DNA of 64,000 bases from assembly GCA_905221605.1 (NCBI GenBank), contig CAJNDS010002776.1, positions 188,001 through 252,000 of the forward strand, given 5' to 3'. Positions within the stretch are counted from its first letter, which is position 1. Every line of letters starts with the position of its first letter. The stretch comes from Symbiodinium natans (lineage: Eukaryota; Sar; Dinophyceae; Suessiales; Symbiodiniaceae). Under the pieces are notes generated by a model that made no database searches, was not told the origin of the DNA, and was given only the letters and a program-made list of their open reading frames with translations. The translations under genes and the position numbers were made by a program. Positions 12,723 to 24,700 of this stretch are shown one piece after another.

Positions 12723-13929
12723 TTCAATACGAGGCTCTGGCGACATTGGCCTGCGAGTCCTCAGCTCCACAAATGAGCACCACGGTGCTGCGCCGAGTGC
12801 CCCAGTGTGCATCAATGCACAGCGTTGGTGTCTGTTAACCTTTCTTGCGGATCGGGTCTCTGTCGGCATTCCGGTCAGCCTCTCGAGCTCAGTCCTCAAT
12901 ATCATGTCTGCACAGATTCGGACAGATGTCCTTCAAGCAGCAAGCGCATCCCAACCCACATCTTAACTCATCTGTTCAGCAGCGGCTGGGTCACGGACTC
13001 ATTAGGGCAAATGTAGGCAAGCCTGCAGTTGCTGTGTTGATGATTCTGTTCTAGTGGAGTTTCGTGGGCCGTGCAAGTCAAACAATGCACAGTGCAGCTT
13101 CCAAATAACATCGCTCACACTCCCTCCCTGCAGGTTTAGCGGCTGTGAAATGCAGGCAGGTGAGTCTGCTGAGGTGCTCGCTTGCTAAGGTGCCTGGGCA
13201 ATCAAGTGACAGTGACATTTATCTTTCACTCTTGCCCATCGGAAGCAGCGAAGGGTGCAGCTAGAGCTCAGGACCGCGCACAGTTGCTAACTGCATGCAC
13301 GAGAAGCTGGCAGCTCTTGGGTGCTCAGCTGATTTGAGGTGGCGCTAGACACACCGACCCTTCAGCCCAGTCACTCGTCCGAGAAGTCCCGCTCCTCGCC
13401 ACCGACATCTTGGATCACAGGCACCTTTGGCTGACTTCCTGAAGCTTCCCTAAGTCTATACATTCCGTCAGTATACTCGCATACATTCTGAGTGTAGAAG
13501 CGTGCGTAATTCCCCTGAAGCTCTTGGAGATGCTTCCGAGTTCTCCTATATATGCTCTTTCCTGGTCAACATGTTTCAGCATATGCCCATGGCTGCTTAA
13601 TCCTCCTTGTATCGAAGCTGGGGCATCAGCGCCCGCTGCGTGTGCGACTTTGGCCACCGCCTTCCAGGGTTTGAGCATGCCAGACTCGCAGTTGAGTCAA
13701 CTGAGTCAACTTGGCATGCATCCTGGTTCAGTGGTGCGTGCTGCTGAATCCCCAATCCCCCACCACAACAAAGAACACCTCCTGGACTATTGAGAGCATG
13801 ACAACAAAGGCTTGCCCGGGGCTCCACAAGCAAGTTTAACTCATGGGCTAGCCGGGAAAAACATAAACAAATATATGTGCGGGTGTGTATTTGTATGTAT
13901 TGCATGCACACACATGTATGGACACCAAG

Positions 13930-14044
13930 CCGAATCCTCGTTGACGTACTTCGGGATCTCTTGCTGTAGCAGGACGGCGCTCGCACCCTCTATGAGCCTT
14001 GCGGAAATTGTGCAAATCCCAGGAATGCTCACAGCGGGAGGCAC
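13930..14044 (-). CDS. Candidate exon, protein unrecognised
   Basis: The minus-strand frame reads ISARLIEGASAVLLQQEI followed by PKYVNEDS, then a GC donor-like step at the NEDS|GCTTGG boundary. Composition is protein-like and the strand agrees with the cluster. A second weaker stretch at 13678-13540 contains DAPASIQGGLSSHGHMLK. Nothing ties the two together. The rest of 12.7-16.6 kb has no gene I can name. Confidence 0.3.
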
Positions 14045-14211
14045 GGGAGGCAGTAGCAGATTGCAAGCTGAACGATTGCAGGCAGGGGCCCGCAGGGATG
14101 GAACAGAAGTCTGACTCTTTTCCCAGGCAGTTCAAGCAGAAAGTACAAAGGATATATTCTTAAAAATTATACTATATCAGAAAGTAAAGGTTAAAAAAAT
14201 GATAAATACAT

Positions 14212-14240
14212 AAATGAATATATATATATATATGTATATG
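14212..14240. repeat. TA/ATGTATA microsatellite
   Basis: Short TA-rich tandem run (ATATATATATATATGTATATG). Confidence 0.75.
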
Positions 14241-14592
14241 TAGACCACGAATGAATCTGCAATGGAGCCTCTTGAAATCGGTAACTTCCGCTGGCCATGC
14301 GACGTTGGATCCGCCGACAATGAGGATGGAGTTCGAACCTTCCGTGCGATCCCGACCCATTGTCCAAACATGACATGAGTAACCGCCCAACCTGCCCAGA
14401 AAGGCTCTACGGCGCATTGCACATGACATGTGACATTTGTCTTTGGATGCTTGCTCAATTTGTCCCGGGGAGCCGGCCGTCTGCCTCCAGAAAAATAAAA
14501 GCTTGCCCGGACCTGGTCATTTCTCTGTCTTCGACCGCCTACATGAGCTGGAGTTTTGAGGGTCACGTTGCACATCTGTGCCCAAGTTCATG

Positions 14593-14668
14593 TGGGGTTT
14601 ACGAAAATAGGGGACTCCTAAAATAAACAGCCCACCCTTATCATAAGGACCCCATTTCCGGTTTGGCA
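14593..14668. mobile_element. MITE-like element, family 1, reverse-oriented copy
   Basis: Begins GGGGTTTACGAAAATAGGGG and continues ACTCCTAAAATAAACAGCCC. These 45 bases match the reverse complement of the right end of the complete copy at 63499-63602 almost base for base. The opposite end is degraded, with CATAAGGACCCC remaining. Confidence 0.7.
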
Positions 14669-15401
14669 TCCGGCGGTTTCTCGGCCCGCCCGCAGCCGCT
14701 GATGTCTAGGCCATTGTCCTCAGACACCAAGACCCATGGACCCCGGAGCTCAATTTTCATGCATGTCTAAAGGTATGACGGTAGTATGAATGCTCCATGT
14801 GCAACGCAGCGCGTTTTATCAGCACCGGTGACCTCCTGAACATGGGCGCAAGGCATTTAGGGCTTAGGTGCATGTGTCTCATCATGTCTCATTCTGGCTA
14901 AGTTGCCACGAGGACTTGCTCCAGCTTGGCAGCGTGGGAGTCCTAGGCCCAGACTGTCTGTCCACAGCTTCAGTCAACATGCATCTGAGCTATGTAGCGT
15001 GGTGCACACTGGCGCGACTGTTGCTTGAAAGAGTGCCCTGCTGCATCTGCTGCTTGACTAGCGGTCGAGCATGCCAAGCAGTGAAGAAGAGACGAGTGCT
15101 GACTGTTAGCTAAGCCGAACGCGTTCCCGAATTGGCAAACGAACTGGGCCTGCCAAGCACTTTACAGCGTATGCACTGCAAACATCACACTGCAGGAGAA
15201 GTGTGGCTACTAGTATGAGCAGCCCTCAAGCACTGATGGCTCGTAAGCCCAGCAATCACAACGAAAGACAGGCCTCCTACAAGGGAATCTGAGATGCCCC
15301 AAATCCCAAAGTAGTCCATGAGCCTTCAAAAATCTATGCCGCGCGCCTTCCTCGGGGTGCCGACGGAGAGCCGCGAAGCTGCAACTGCCTGGTTGGCGCC
15401 T

Positions 15402-15580
15402 TCACATGAAGGAGATCATCTCAGGGTCACCGGCGAAACCAAGAACAGCAGCAGAGGTATTGACGAGAAGTGGCGATCCAAAGCGTTGCTCCACACCATG
15501 ATCCGAGGAGTCGCCACGCACAAAGTCGCATTTGCAGTTGGCACGTGCTACGAGCCTCGTTGCCCTAAGCGGCCCTTTTG
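15402..15580 (-). CDS. Candidate exon, protein unrecognised
   Basis: Minus-strand frame with ATRLVARANCKCDFVRGD, SSDHGVEQRFGSPLLVN and TSAAVLGFAGDPEMISF. It looks like coding sequence, but I cannot assign a family or find partner exons. Confidence 0.3.
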
Positions 15581-16326
15581 AATAGCAGCCCCGAACTCCA
15601 TAAGCCCCAGACATCTCCAAATGCCCGGCCTTTGCCGCCGGGCACCATGATCCCCGTGTCTGGACCTGCACATGCGGGCTTGCATGCCTTGAATAGGCAT
15701 TGAACAGGCTCACATCTTGGTGAAGCCAGCAAGGATTTTGTAGCGGTCTGGTCATGCAGATCACACCTCCGCAGCTTCAAAGTTCGACTAGCAGGCATCT
15801 CATGTCTGGCCACGGGGGCCGTGCACGGCTATGTAGACTTTGGACATATATACAGAGGTCCATCTTCAAGGCTTTGGAGTTTAGGGTTTAGGAGTTTGTG
15901 AAGCTTTCAAGTGAGCAATCTCCAGGGCCACGGCTGCGAGTGCCGAGCGTTTCACCTTTCTTCGGGAAGCGGCTGATCCTGAGTTGAAGCATGTGTGTTG
16001 ATGCGGGATTTTACGTCTCGAGCCTGTGTCTTGTGCTGTCATGTCCTCCGGATGGCTAAGAGGCGTGCTCTATAATGATGTCCGCATTGAGAGAGCCACA
16101 GACCTCTGCATGCTGCGGCAACATGACCCAAAGCCCCTGCAGCCTCTCATCGAAAGGCCCATCAACAACAGGTCAACAACCATCAGACTTTTTTCTCAGC
16201 CTTTTGCTGCGAGAGCTGTCAGACTTCGGGCTTCCACTGGTGTCGTGGCGGGCCGAGACAGCCAAGGCCACTGTTGAAGCCTGCAGGTGCCAGCGCCAAT
16301 AATGCTTGTTGCCAGATGGGCTCAAG

Positions 16327-16398
16327 AGTGTAAGAGAGTGTAAGAGAGTGTAAGAGAGTGTAAGAGAGTGTAAGAGAGTGTAAGAGAGTGCAAGAGTG
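16327..16398. repeat. 10-bp tandem repeat (GTAAGAGAGT)n
   Basis: Seven near-perfect units downstream of the NAA30 stop codon. Confidence 0.95.
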
Positions 16399-16614
16399 TG
16401 ATGTGGAACGGTACGCTCTGCGTCTACTGTAAGGATGCTCAGACTGGGAGCGCAGGTTGAACTTGAACACTTCCGGATGTAAACTATTCGGATGTTTCTC
16501 GTCGCAGTGAGATCGTATCCAGTATCCGACACACTACAGTAGCTGCTTTTCGAACGTGTACAGATGCTTAAGGTCTGCAGAGACTACTTGAAGCACGAAG
16601 GTTTTCAATTGAGT

Positions 16615-18986
16615 CTAGAGCAAGTCGCAACTGTAGCCGGTAGCCCTTCGCATGCAGATTTTGCCTTCTGGCAGCTTGAACAGGAACTTCAACCGGAATG
16701 CGTCATTCCCGTTCAGATAGTACCTTGCAACCCACCCCCCAGCCATCCATAGCCTACATAGTTGCTCAGGGGGTTTAGGGTTTAGGGTTCCCCTCAATTG
16801 GGTCAAGGACCGTTTAGGGTTTGAGTTTAGGGTTCTTAGGGCAATTGTTTTGAAGATAGTTCTTTGCAACACTCACCTGGCTAAGAACGGCAGGCAAGGC
16901 TGGTCGGATTCAGATTTTGGGAACCTCGTCTTTGTCGTTTTCACGCGCTTTCATGGAAACATGTCGTTGATGCGTGGTGCGCCTTTGACAATCGATTTTG
17001 GAAAATGTCGGGAAACCGTACATCAAAACAGGAGCGTGCGGCAATAACTTGGACAGAACGAGAACGACACACGTCCTGACACACAAAAGAGAAAGAACGA
17101 TCACCAGAAAGGACTACGGCATGGCCCAGCGATTGGCAAAAAGCCCAGACTACCGTAACAGAAAGCAACCAGTATCAGAAACATCATGCCGCCCCGTCTC
17201 GAGGACGCACCAAACCATGAACAGACTGCAGGAATTCGCCTGTTCCCTCAACCGAGGCTTAACGAGATGGCTCGGGTGTCGACTCTGCCTGGTGGACGAC
17301 GTGGCTTTTCTTGTCTCGTCTTGACTGGTCGATCCGACTACATGCAGGTACTGCGCCATCTACAGAACCCACAATTCACACGATTCGACAGAAGACTGAC
17401 AGAAGCTACACTTTCCAACGAACTTTCCACAAGTGCCAAGGTTCTTGTGCAAGCGCTTCTCCTTCACGAAGCCCATGCTTCCTTAGTTCGTTTTCCGCCT
17501 TTTGCACACATCTATCACAGTTTGAGCAGACAGCGGATTTAGACAGTTTGGTTTTGCCTGGTTTCAGTGCCGATTGCCACGTCAACTGGCATTACCACGG
17601 ACATACTAGCTCGCTTAAACACCAACAACTGGTGCTTGCCCATCTCAGATGTCCTCGTGGCACGATGCTGACAGTTTTTGCGGTCAGCTCAGATACTTGG
17701 ATCTTGTTGTGGCCTCCGCCAGGTCTTGCCGACTGCATACCCATCCGAATTCAATCGGTTGCCGCTGTGGCAGCCGTGGCATCATCTTATCAAACTTCAG
17801 TTGAGCTTCGGTAGAGACCCAGCGCACCGAGGTTGGTCACTTCCTCACACGTGCGCTGTGCTGAGAACTCAGAACTCCAACCAAAGAGACTCTTGGCATT
17901 GCGGAGTCGCTGAAAGGGCTAATGAAGAATGCCCCCTCAGACTTATGCATTCTCAAAGCCACGGTGCCGTCTCCAAGACGCACTCATCCGCACCCAGCTG
18001 CCTGCCAGATTTAAGTCAAACCGCGCGCGCAAAGTTGCAAACCCAGCGCCCTTGCCCCAAAAGCACATGAAGTGCAGCCAGAAAGCCGCATCCGATCTAG
18101 GCAAAGCTTGACAAGCTTGGAACCGATCCGCTGGCCCCGCAACTCTTTCTCCACAGCGAGCATTGCAATGTAGCCTCAGCCATAAACATGAGACTGCAAA
18201 GAAATCAATGTCGCTTCTAAGTCTTCGCGATGTCGGAAGGGCCATTTTTTGGACAGGTTTCTTGCCAGTCCATGCGGGCTTTTTTGATTACGTGCGTGTA
18301 TCTTTCATGACCACGTGTATAGTCGGCATGACAACTTTGCAGGCAAGCAAGCCTGTGCAAACCGTACCCTCAATGCTGCATAGAAGGGCTACAGGCTATT
18401 AAAACTGTCGTGAAGGATGAACTGAACCGTCAACTGAACCTCCATTGTGCCACAGCACGACTCACAGTATGAGTATAGCGTAGATAACGCAGCTGCGTAC
18501 CCTAAACTCTTTTGTTGACCTTCTGTTCCACCGAAATTCTGTCTCCTTAAACAATACAAATCCATCTTATTCTGATTCAAAGCCTGCTCCTTTGGGGATG
18601 CTCAACAAAGGGAATCCTCAAGTAAGGGGCAGGTTTACCACTTCGAGCCAGTGCATCTTTAATGTCCAGAATCGCTTAGCCAGTTCAAGGATGGAGAGAG
18701 ACACTTCAGCCATGCTGCCGCGATGTGTCCTCCGGCAGCGATGGACGTCTAGCTTGCAGATGATGGCCCCGACGCAGCGATCCCCCTGCATGGTCATGTA
18801 GCAGAGGTCTGGCCAGTTGTTGATGAAGTAGCGGTATGTGAAGACGGAGTATGGCTCTGACAGATCCTTGTCAATCAAGCTGACGATGCCAGGCATATCG
18901 CTCTCATCTTTGTACTGCTCGAAGCGTATGTCATCGACCGGGCTTTGGACTTGTTTCTGCGCATCGTCCTGGCTCGGGTAAGCCAT
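16615..18986 (-). CDS. NAA30: N-alpha-acetyltransferase 30, NatC catalytic subunit (NAA30/Mak3)
   Basis: A GNAT-fold enzyme that transfers acetyl from acetyl-CoA to protein N-termini starting Met-hydrophobic, as catalytic subunit of NatC on ribosomes. Six exons join in phase to 190 codons plus stop: 18986-18719, 18174-18087, 18001-17968, 17843-17807, 17481-17445, 16723-16615. Visible family blocks: EPYSVFTYRYFINNWPDLCY, CVGAIICKLDVH, GYIAMLAVEKELRGQRIGSK, LGADECVLETEVTN, ALGLYRRSMGFVKEKRL and YYLNGNDAFRLKF. The acetyl-CoA loop reads RGQRIGS, with Arg where most relatives have the first Gly of RxxGxG. Start chosen at the ATG of MAYPSQDD; an upstream in-frame TTG is not used. The C-terminus runs about 20 residues past the usual end. 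All five donors are non-GT (four GC, one GA). Confidence 0.93.
16771..16841. repeat. Degenerate telomere-like repeats in the last NAA30 intron
   Basis: GGGTTTAGGGTTTAGGGTT followed by two further TTTAGGG-like pieces, all within the intron 16724-17444. Confidence 0.85.
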
Positions 18987-20349
18987 GGCGCTCAATCCAA
19001 ACCTGCGCCATTTGAGCCCCTCAATGCGGAGGTTTTTTCAACTTTTTCCCATCATTCAACGCACGAGGTGCCAATATTACATGCGACGACAATACAACGA
19101 CTCTGTGGGTCCGGACCAGGAGTGGTCTCGAGTTCTCCTCACACGCGGTTGCCTTCCGGCCTGCGCACGCGGATGCGCAACTACAGGCACTGGCCGGCTT
19201 TTCGGATGTAGGAATCTCAACATTCTGCCAGCCGCTCAGCCCATGAGGCACGCAAAGGATTATAGGGTTCTTAAAAAGGTAGGGGGATTCATTGGGGGGG
19301 GGTTTAACACCTAGGGAACCTTGAGCAAGCTTGGGAGCCTCAGCAGTGGGGAGCATAACGGAACTTGGGTTACATGCCCCCTTGAACCCCTCTCCTTATG
19401 AACCCTGTAAAAGGAAACTACCGAATCTCCCATCGAATTTTCGAATCTGTGTGTTGCAAGTGCTGCCAGCCTGTCAGTGTCATGGCTGCCTCAGGTAAGC
19501 AAGGCGATAGTGCAGTGGGAGAGGCTTGCAAACAAGCGATCGACCCTGTGCAGTCACACAGCATTGACTCCAGCAATCAGCACAGCCTGTCAGTACAAGC
19601 ATCGAAGCGTGTTCACCTCTTGGTGTGCTTGGCTTGCAATCAGCCGCAATGGCATACAACACACGAGCAGCATGGAAAACATAATACTCACAGCCGTTGA
19701 GAGCAAGGAGCTTCAAGTGCGGGAAAAAACCTTGGCCGTCTTCTTGTGCGAACGGTCCCCGAAGCTCAGATCTGAACCGCTGCTGCTGCAGCCGCTGCCC
19801 AAGGCCATAGTCTGCCTCGGAAGACAATCGCTGTGGGCTCTGTAAACTAGACCCTCGTGCTGCAGCGCGACGTGACGCCTACCTGCAAGATGCTTTTGGG
19901 CATTTTGTCTTTTGGTGCCGCTTGCGGTCCTACGGACATTTTATAGTTAATGCCCCTTACGCAGGGCTCCTAACACCAGAGGAAGATCTCCCAGCTCTGG
20001 AAAATGGGACCTTGCCTTCGGTGTCATAAAATGTAAAACCACGTTGTGGTCGAAGTGAAAGCCATGTATGCCATGTATGCATCGCCCTGCTACTCCGGCT
20101 ATTGAAAGCCATCACGTGCCATTGCCCCCGTGCAGGTACCGGGTTAAGTTACACCTAACAGTTGGCAAAAATTCTATCAGAGACTCGTAGCATACTATAT
20201 CGCACCTGTATCGCACGTGGTGGATTCAAACGGTCACGGGTCCTGCCATCATCAGTTGGACTCTCGTGAGGCGACGTAATGGAAATTGGATCACCGCAGG
20301 CCCTGCAGCCAGCGCACAGCCACGGGGGATGCTGTGAGCATGCTGCCGG

Positions 20350-20450
20350 TTTAGGGTATTTAGGGTATTTAGGGCATTTAGGGTATTTAGGGTATTTAGG
20401 GTATTTAGGGTATTTAGGGTATTTAGGGTATTTAGGGTATTTAGGGTTTA
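20350..20450. repeat. 9-bp telomere-variant array (TATTTAGGG)n
   Basis: About eleven tandem units of TATTTAGGG, one with CATTTAGGG, flanked by single TTTAGGG units. The 9-base period makes the plus frame read GYLGYLGYL, which is not evidence of a gene. The interval 18987-21700 holds no recognised gene apart from weak exon-like minus frames at 19480-19827. Confidence 0.95.
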
Positions 20451-21701
20451 AGTTGGAACGTGCTCATCCGTTTGGATGTGGGTGTGGTGAAACTGTCTCT
20501 GGCTGTATTCAGCGCTTCGACCAGGCCAAAGACTTGTCTCCGTTTCGCTTGCTGCCAAGCTGCAGCGGGTCACGAGAGTAGGAGATATGATCTCGTTGGA
20601 GACTCGCATGGCAAGGCACGCGACCCGAAGGTTCTCTAGTCATACCTCCATGAAGGTTCTAAGCATCGCGCTCAAGTCCACTCGCTTACAGCCGTGCGAT
20701 CCACGACTGGGAAATTCTGCGCCTTGTCTATGCCGGCCGACCGGCACATCTTTCTGCTGGATTGACGACAACCTTTACTATTGTCATTATCTCGGACTTT
20801 GTCCCTGCACCCTACATGCCCTGACTCATCTTGCCGTCTGGGGCTGAACTTGTATCGCTTGCGACAATCCTGCTTTCCGGACATGTGGCCATCACCTGGA
20901 ATACGAGGCCTTTACAGATTCCTTCTCATTCGAGGAGCGTGAAGCGAAGGACGTCCTGCGACCGCAAACATCTCCCACAGCGCAGCTTCAGCTTGTTGGT
21001 AAAGTCTTTTGCGTGATTCTCTTTTTGAATGCATGTTTGCTCTACTGAGGCCATTTAATCTTCAACTTTAAGTTTCACGTTATGCTAGTCATGGGCTATG
21101 GCCGTCTCGCCGGCCTTCTGGAAGGCGGCAACAGCGCTGGGTGAAGGTTGGGCGGAGCAACTCCTTCGGACATCAGGGCTATCGGCTTAAGGCAGTTCTC
21201 AGAAGTCGCTCTGGTGTTGTACCGGCAGTCATCGTTTCCTAGCGCGGGTTCCCCTGACCCCATGCTCAAGATGCACCAAGTTGTCCAGCAGTGTGTGACA
21301 TCACATATTGCGCAAGGCCGCCCAAGAGCTCGTGAACCTTGGTTTGACAGATCCATTCGCTGTCAGCCTCGCAACAGTTGGATACAGCCGGCCGCGCGAA
21401 CTCCAAGAGCGCAGCAATTGCAGAACAAGCCTACCATAAGTCTCTCCCGCATTTTCATGTCAGTTTCGAAATCAGCACAAAGAAAGTACATGAAGAAGGT
21501 TTGAAAAGGATCAAAAGGAAAGTGGAGTCTAGTCTGTGAAATGGTTGGACTCACATTGTCACCATATCAAAGATCATCAGGTGTATCAACACTCATTTCC
21601 AACAACACTTGAGGCAGGAGCGATTCTGACTGGCTATGGAGGATTGATGACTGAGATGGACGGTATTGTAGAGCAGCGCCTACTGCGATGCCAGGGGCTT
21701 G

Positions 21702-24700
21702 CGAGAATTCGTCGGCTGTGAACTTGCGCAAGTCCACGATGTCCTCCAGGATTAAGGGTTTCGGGTAGCGACTGCTAACTGCTGGACTGAAGTGGTATAT
21801 CATTCCAGTCATTTCCAAATCTGTTTACCATGCAGCAGACGACGCCACATACAACGGGCTCGGCAGTACTCTATTTCTTGGTGCAACCGTCAAATGCTTC
21901 CATGCCTTGACCGTGCTCCAAGCGTCCAAGCTGGCCACCCCCTTCTCTGCGGCAACTCTCTGCAAAATCCCAATCGCGAAGCAACTTTTCCAGTGCGTTC
22001 AGCTCAGGAAGTCATAAGCCCGCCTTTTAGATACTTCATGGGGAGCTGCACCACGACTCGTGAAGTGCACATGTAGGCCTTCACGGTCGTCTGGTTGGAG
22101 CCTCGAAGGGTTAGAATGCCGCGCATGAAGTCCCCGAAGGTTAAGGGCTCCCCATCTTCGAACAGGAGCTTGCCTAGGATGTGGTGCGACTGTCCAGGTG
22201 GCTATGCGCAGGAAGACCAGAAACTCAAGACTTGGTCGAGAGAGATCCTCTGAGTTGAGCACCGTAATCCAAAGCTGCCTCGACATCCACCCCCAAGCTC
22301 GTCAGTGCGGTCACAGCCTATAGCACACAAGAACTGAGCATCGGCAGACAGTACAGTGGCTCGACAGCAGTCCGGGTTGAAACTGCTAGTCATGCAAAAC
22401 AGCTTTGGTGGAACAAAGTTGATCAGACATTAGAGGTAAGTCATCCGGTCTTCCCAAAATCATGGAGACACAGCCCGTGTCTGTGAAGCTGGAACAGTCT
22501 TGAAGCAAGCTGACGCACAAATTCATGTGCAACCAAGGGGTCCATGCCTCCGGCTTTCGCAAGACATTCCTAGGGTGCGAGACGTGCGTCCATGTTTTCT
22601 TCAGCCGGCAGCAATTGAAGTCATTTCTCTCAGATTTTTACTATCAACCTGCAAGGTTGGGGGATGTCTTCACACTCATGTACAAACAAGGCCTCTTGAC
22701 AGTCATGGCTCATGTACTCATCCTCCGAAATTTTGTTGTCTCCGTCTGAATCTGCCTCTCCTGACAAGGCGCAGGTGGATCAACATGATCAACAAGTGAA
22801 CTAGGTAGCTTGCGCAATCCCTTAAAGGGATATACAGGGGGTGCGACTTGACAGAAGCTGAATCAATGCTAAAGCGATGCCGCCGGCGCGCCTTTGGAAA
22901 TCATCTCCCAAAGGACACGCTTGGCAAAATCGACTTCCAGCTGTTCACGCTCGATGGTTGAGACCGTTTTGATGGCTTCAACCAACACTCCTCCATCCGG
23001 GCAGCGTTCTCATGCTTCGCCAAGGCTTTGCACACAAAGCACGCAGATCCGCCCACCTAGCAGCATGTTCATCACAGTGAAGGAGCCCACCAGAATGAAC
23101 ACCAACAGTAGCGCCGCCATCTCCCAGCTCTCCTGCGGGCATGGAGTACACCTGATCAATTCGGACGCCTTCAACACAAAATTTCCGAAAAAAGGCCCTG
23201 TGATGCCCCGTCCTCGCCAACACTCTGAATGACCTGCGCCTGATCCGTGAGGACGCACCCAAGGATGAGGGTTTCCACAGCCATACCTGTGTCCCAAGCT
23301 CTTACTTCATGTCCTTTATGTAAGGCCATTGCTCTGCAGGATTGAGCGGGAATTCGCCTTACCCTCTCGTCGTCGACTATGCCCGTACTCTTGTTGAACC
23401 TGTGTATCAAGTCCAAGCTGCCCATGGATGAGAAGAAGGTTCTTTCCAGATTTGTGCCCCTGCTGAACTGCATGAACGCCACGGCAAAAATGTACGTGAC
23501 GAGCAGAAGCAGGATAAGCGTGAAGAACCTGTTTGTGGCAAGCAGCTTGTACCGGCATGCCACGTCGCTTGTTCAGCATGCTGATACAGATTTGTTTAGT
23601 ATGCGCAGATGCTTGAAGTACTCTTGAAGTCCAAGTGTCACAGAGCGGAAAGCGACCATCATACCCTTCACGAGGATCATCAGCTCTGGCATCAGCCGCA
23701 CCAAGCGGGCCATGCGTGCTGTACGCAGCACGCGCATGACCCGTGCGACTCGAAGAACGGAGAGCCCACCCGTGGAAGCCCCAGCTGGAGACGCGGATAG
23801 TAGATGCACCAATGGCATGCACCAAGTTTCAACGATCATCAGGGCAACGAGGAAGAGGTCGAAGAGGAACCACATGTCTTTGAGCGCATACACCTTTCGA
23901 GTGTACAGTAGGAACCGAATCAAGAGCTCTGCAGAGAAGAAGAAGCAAAACAAGTTCTCTGCCAGAATGAACCCGACGTCTGCTTCTGCAAGGACGTCTG
24001 CATGATTGAGTTCAATATCGATGCCAATCCATATTGCATTGAGAAAGATCACGGTCATTGTGATACGCTCGAAAAAAGGATGCAGTGCAATCCTGGGTTC
24101 CCAAGAGGTCAGGGTGTAAGATGCAAGTGCTCACGGTAGCTAGCCGAGGCTTGTAGAAAACACATGCGGACAAGTCTCCACGCCAACCATCCCTCCTGCA
24201 ACAGCAGTTCTGGCAAGATTTTTTCATTGTGACTAGAAGAAGTAGCAGAGTTTCAAGGATGGTGGTGCAGTACCTACACCCATCCCGAAGCAGCCACATG
24301 CACTCACTTGCACGCGATTCTCATTAGAATCTGAACTCTGCAAAGCTCCTTCACGAATTTGTCTTCAGGCTGCTTTTCGAATTCTGCCGCCGCTCGATTG
24401 CGCACATTCTCTTTCGCGACATCGGCGTTCAATTGAGCAAGCCTGTGCAATCCGTGCATTGTTGACACACAGGGTTGGCAACCCTCTCGCGCTTTACAAC
24501 TAAAGAAAGGAGCATCAACCCGCTATGTCTCACCAATCCCTTGATAAGGGCTACGAAAGCTAGACAATGCTTTTTCGTTGTGCACAAGGGCTAAGCTCGT
24601 ACATCGCCTAACAACGGGGAGTAATGTGGGGGCCATGTGGGGTGGTGAATGCTTGACTGCTCAATGGGGGAGGGGGGAGGGGGGTGGAGGAACATTGATA

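Noticed and set aside
14172-14429. Minus frame SNSILIVGGSNVAWPAEV as an exon
   Set aside because: Ends in a TA microsatellite and has no partner exon or family match; left unlisted.
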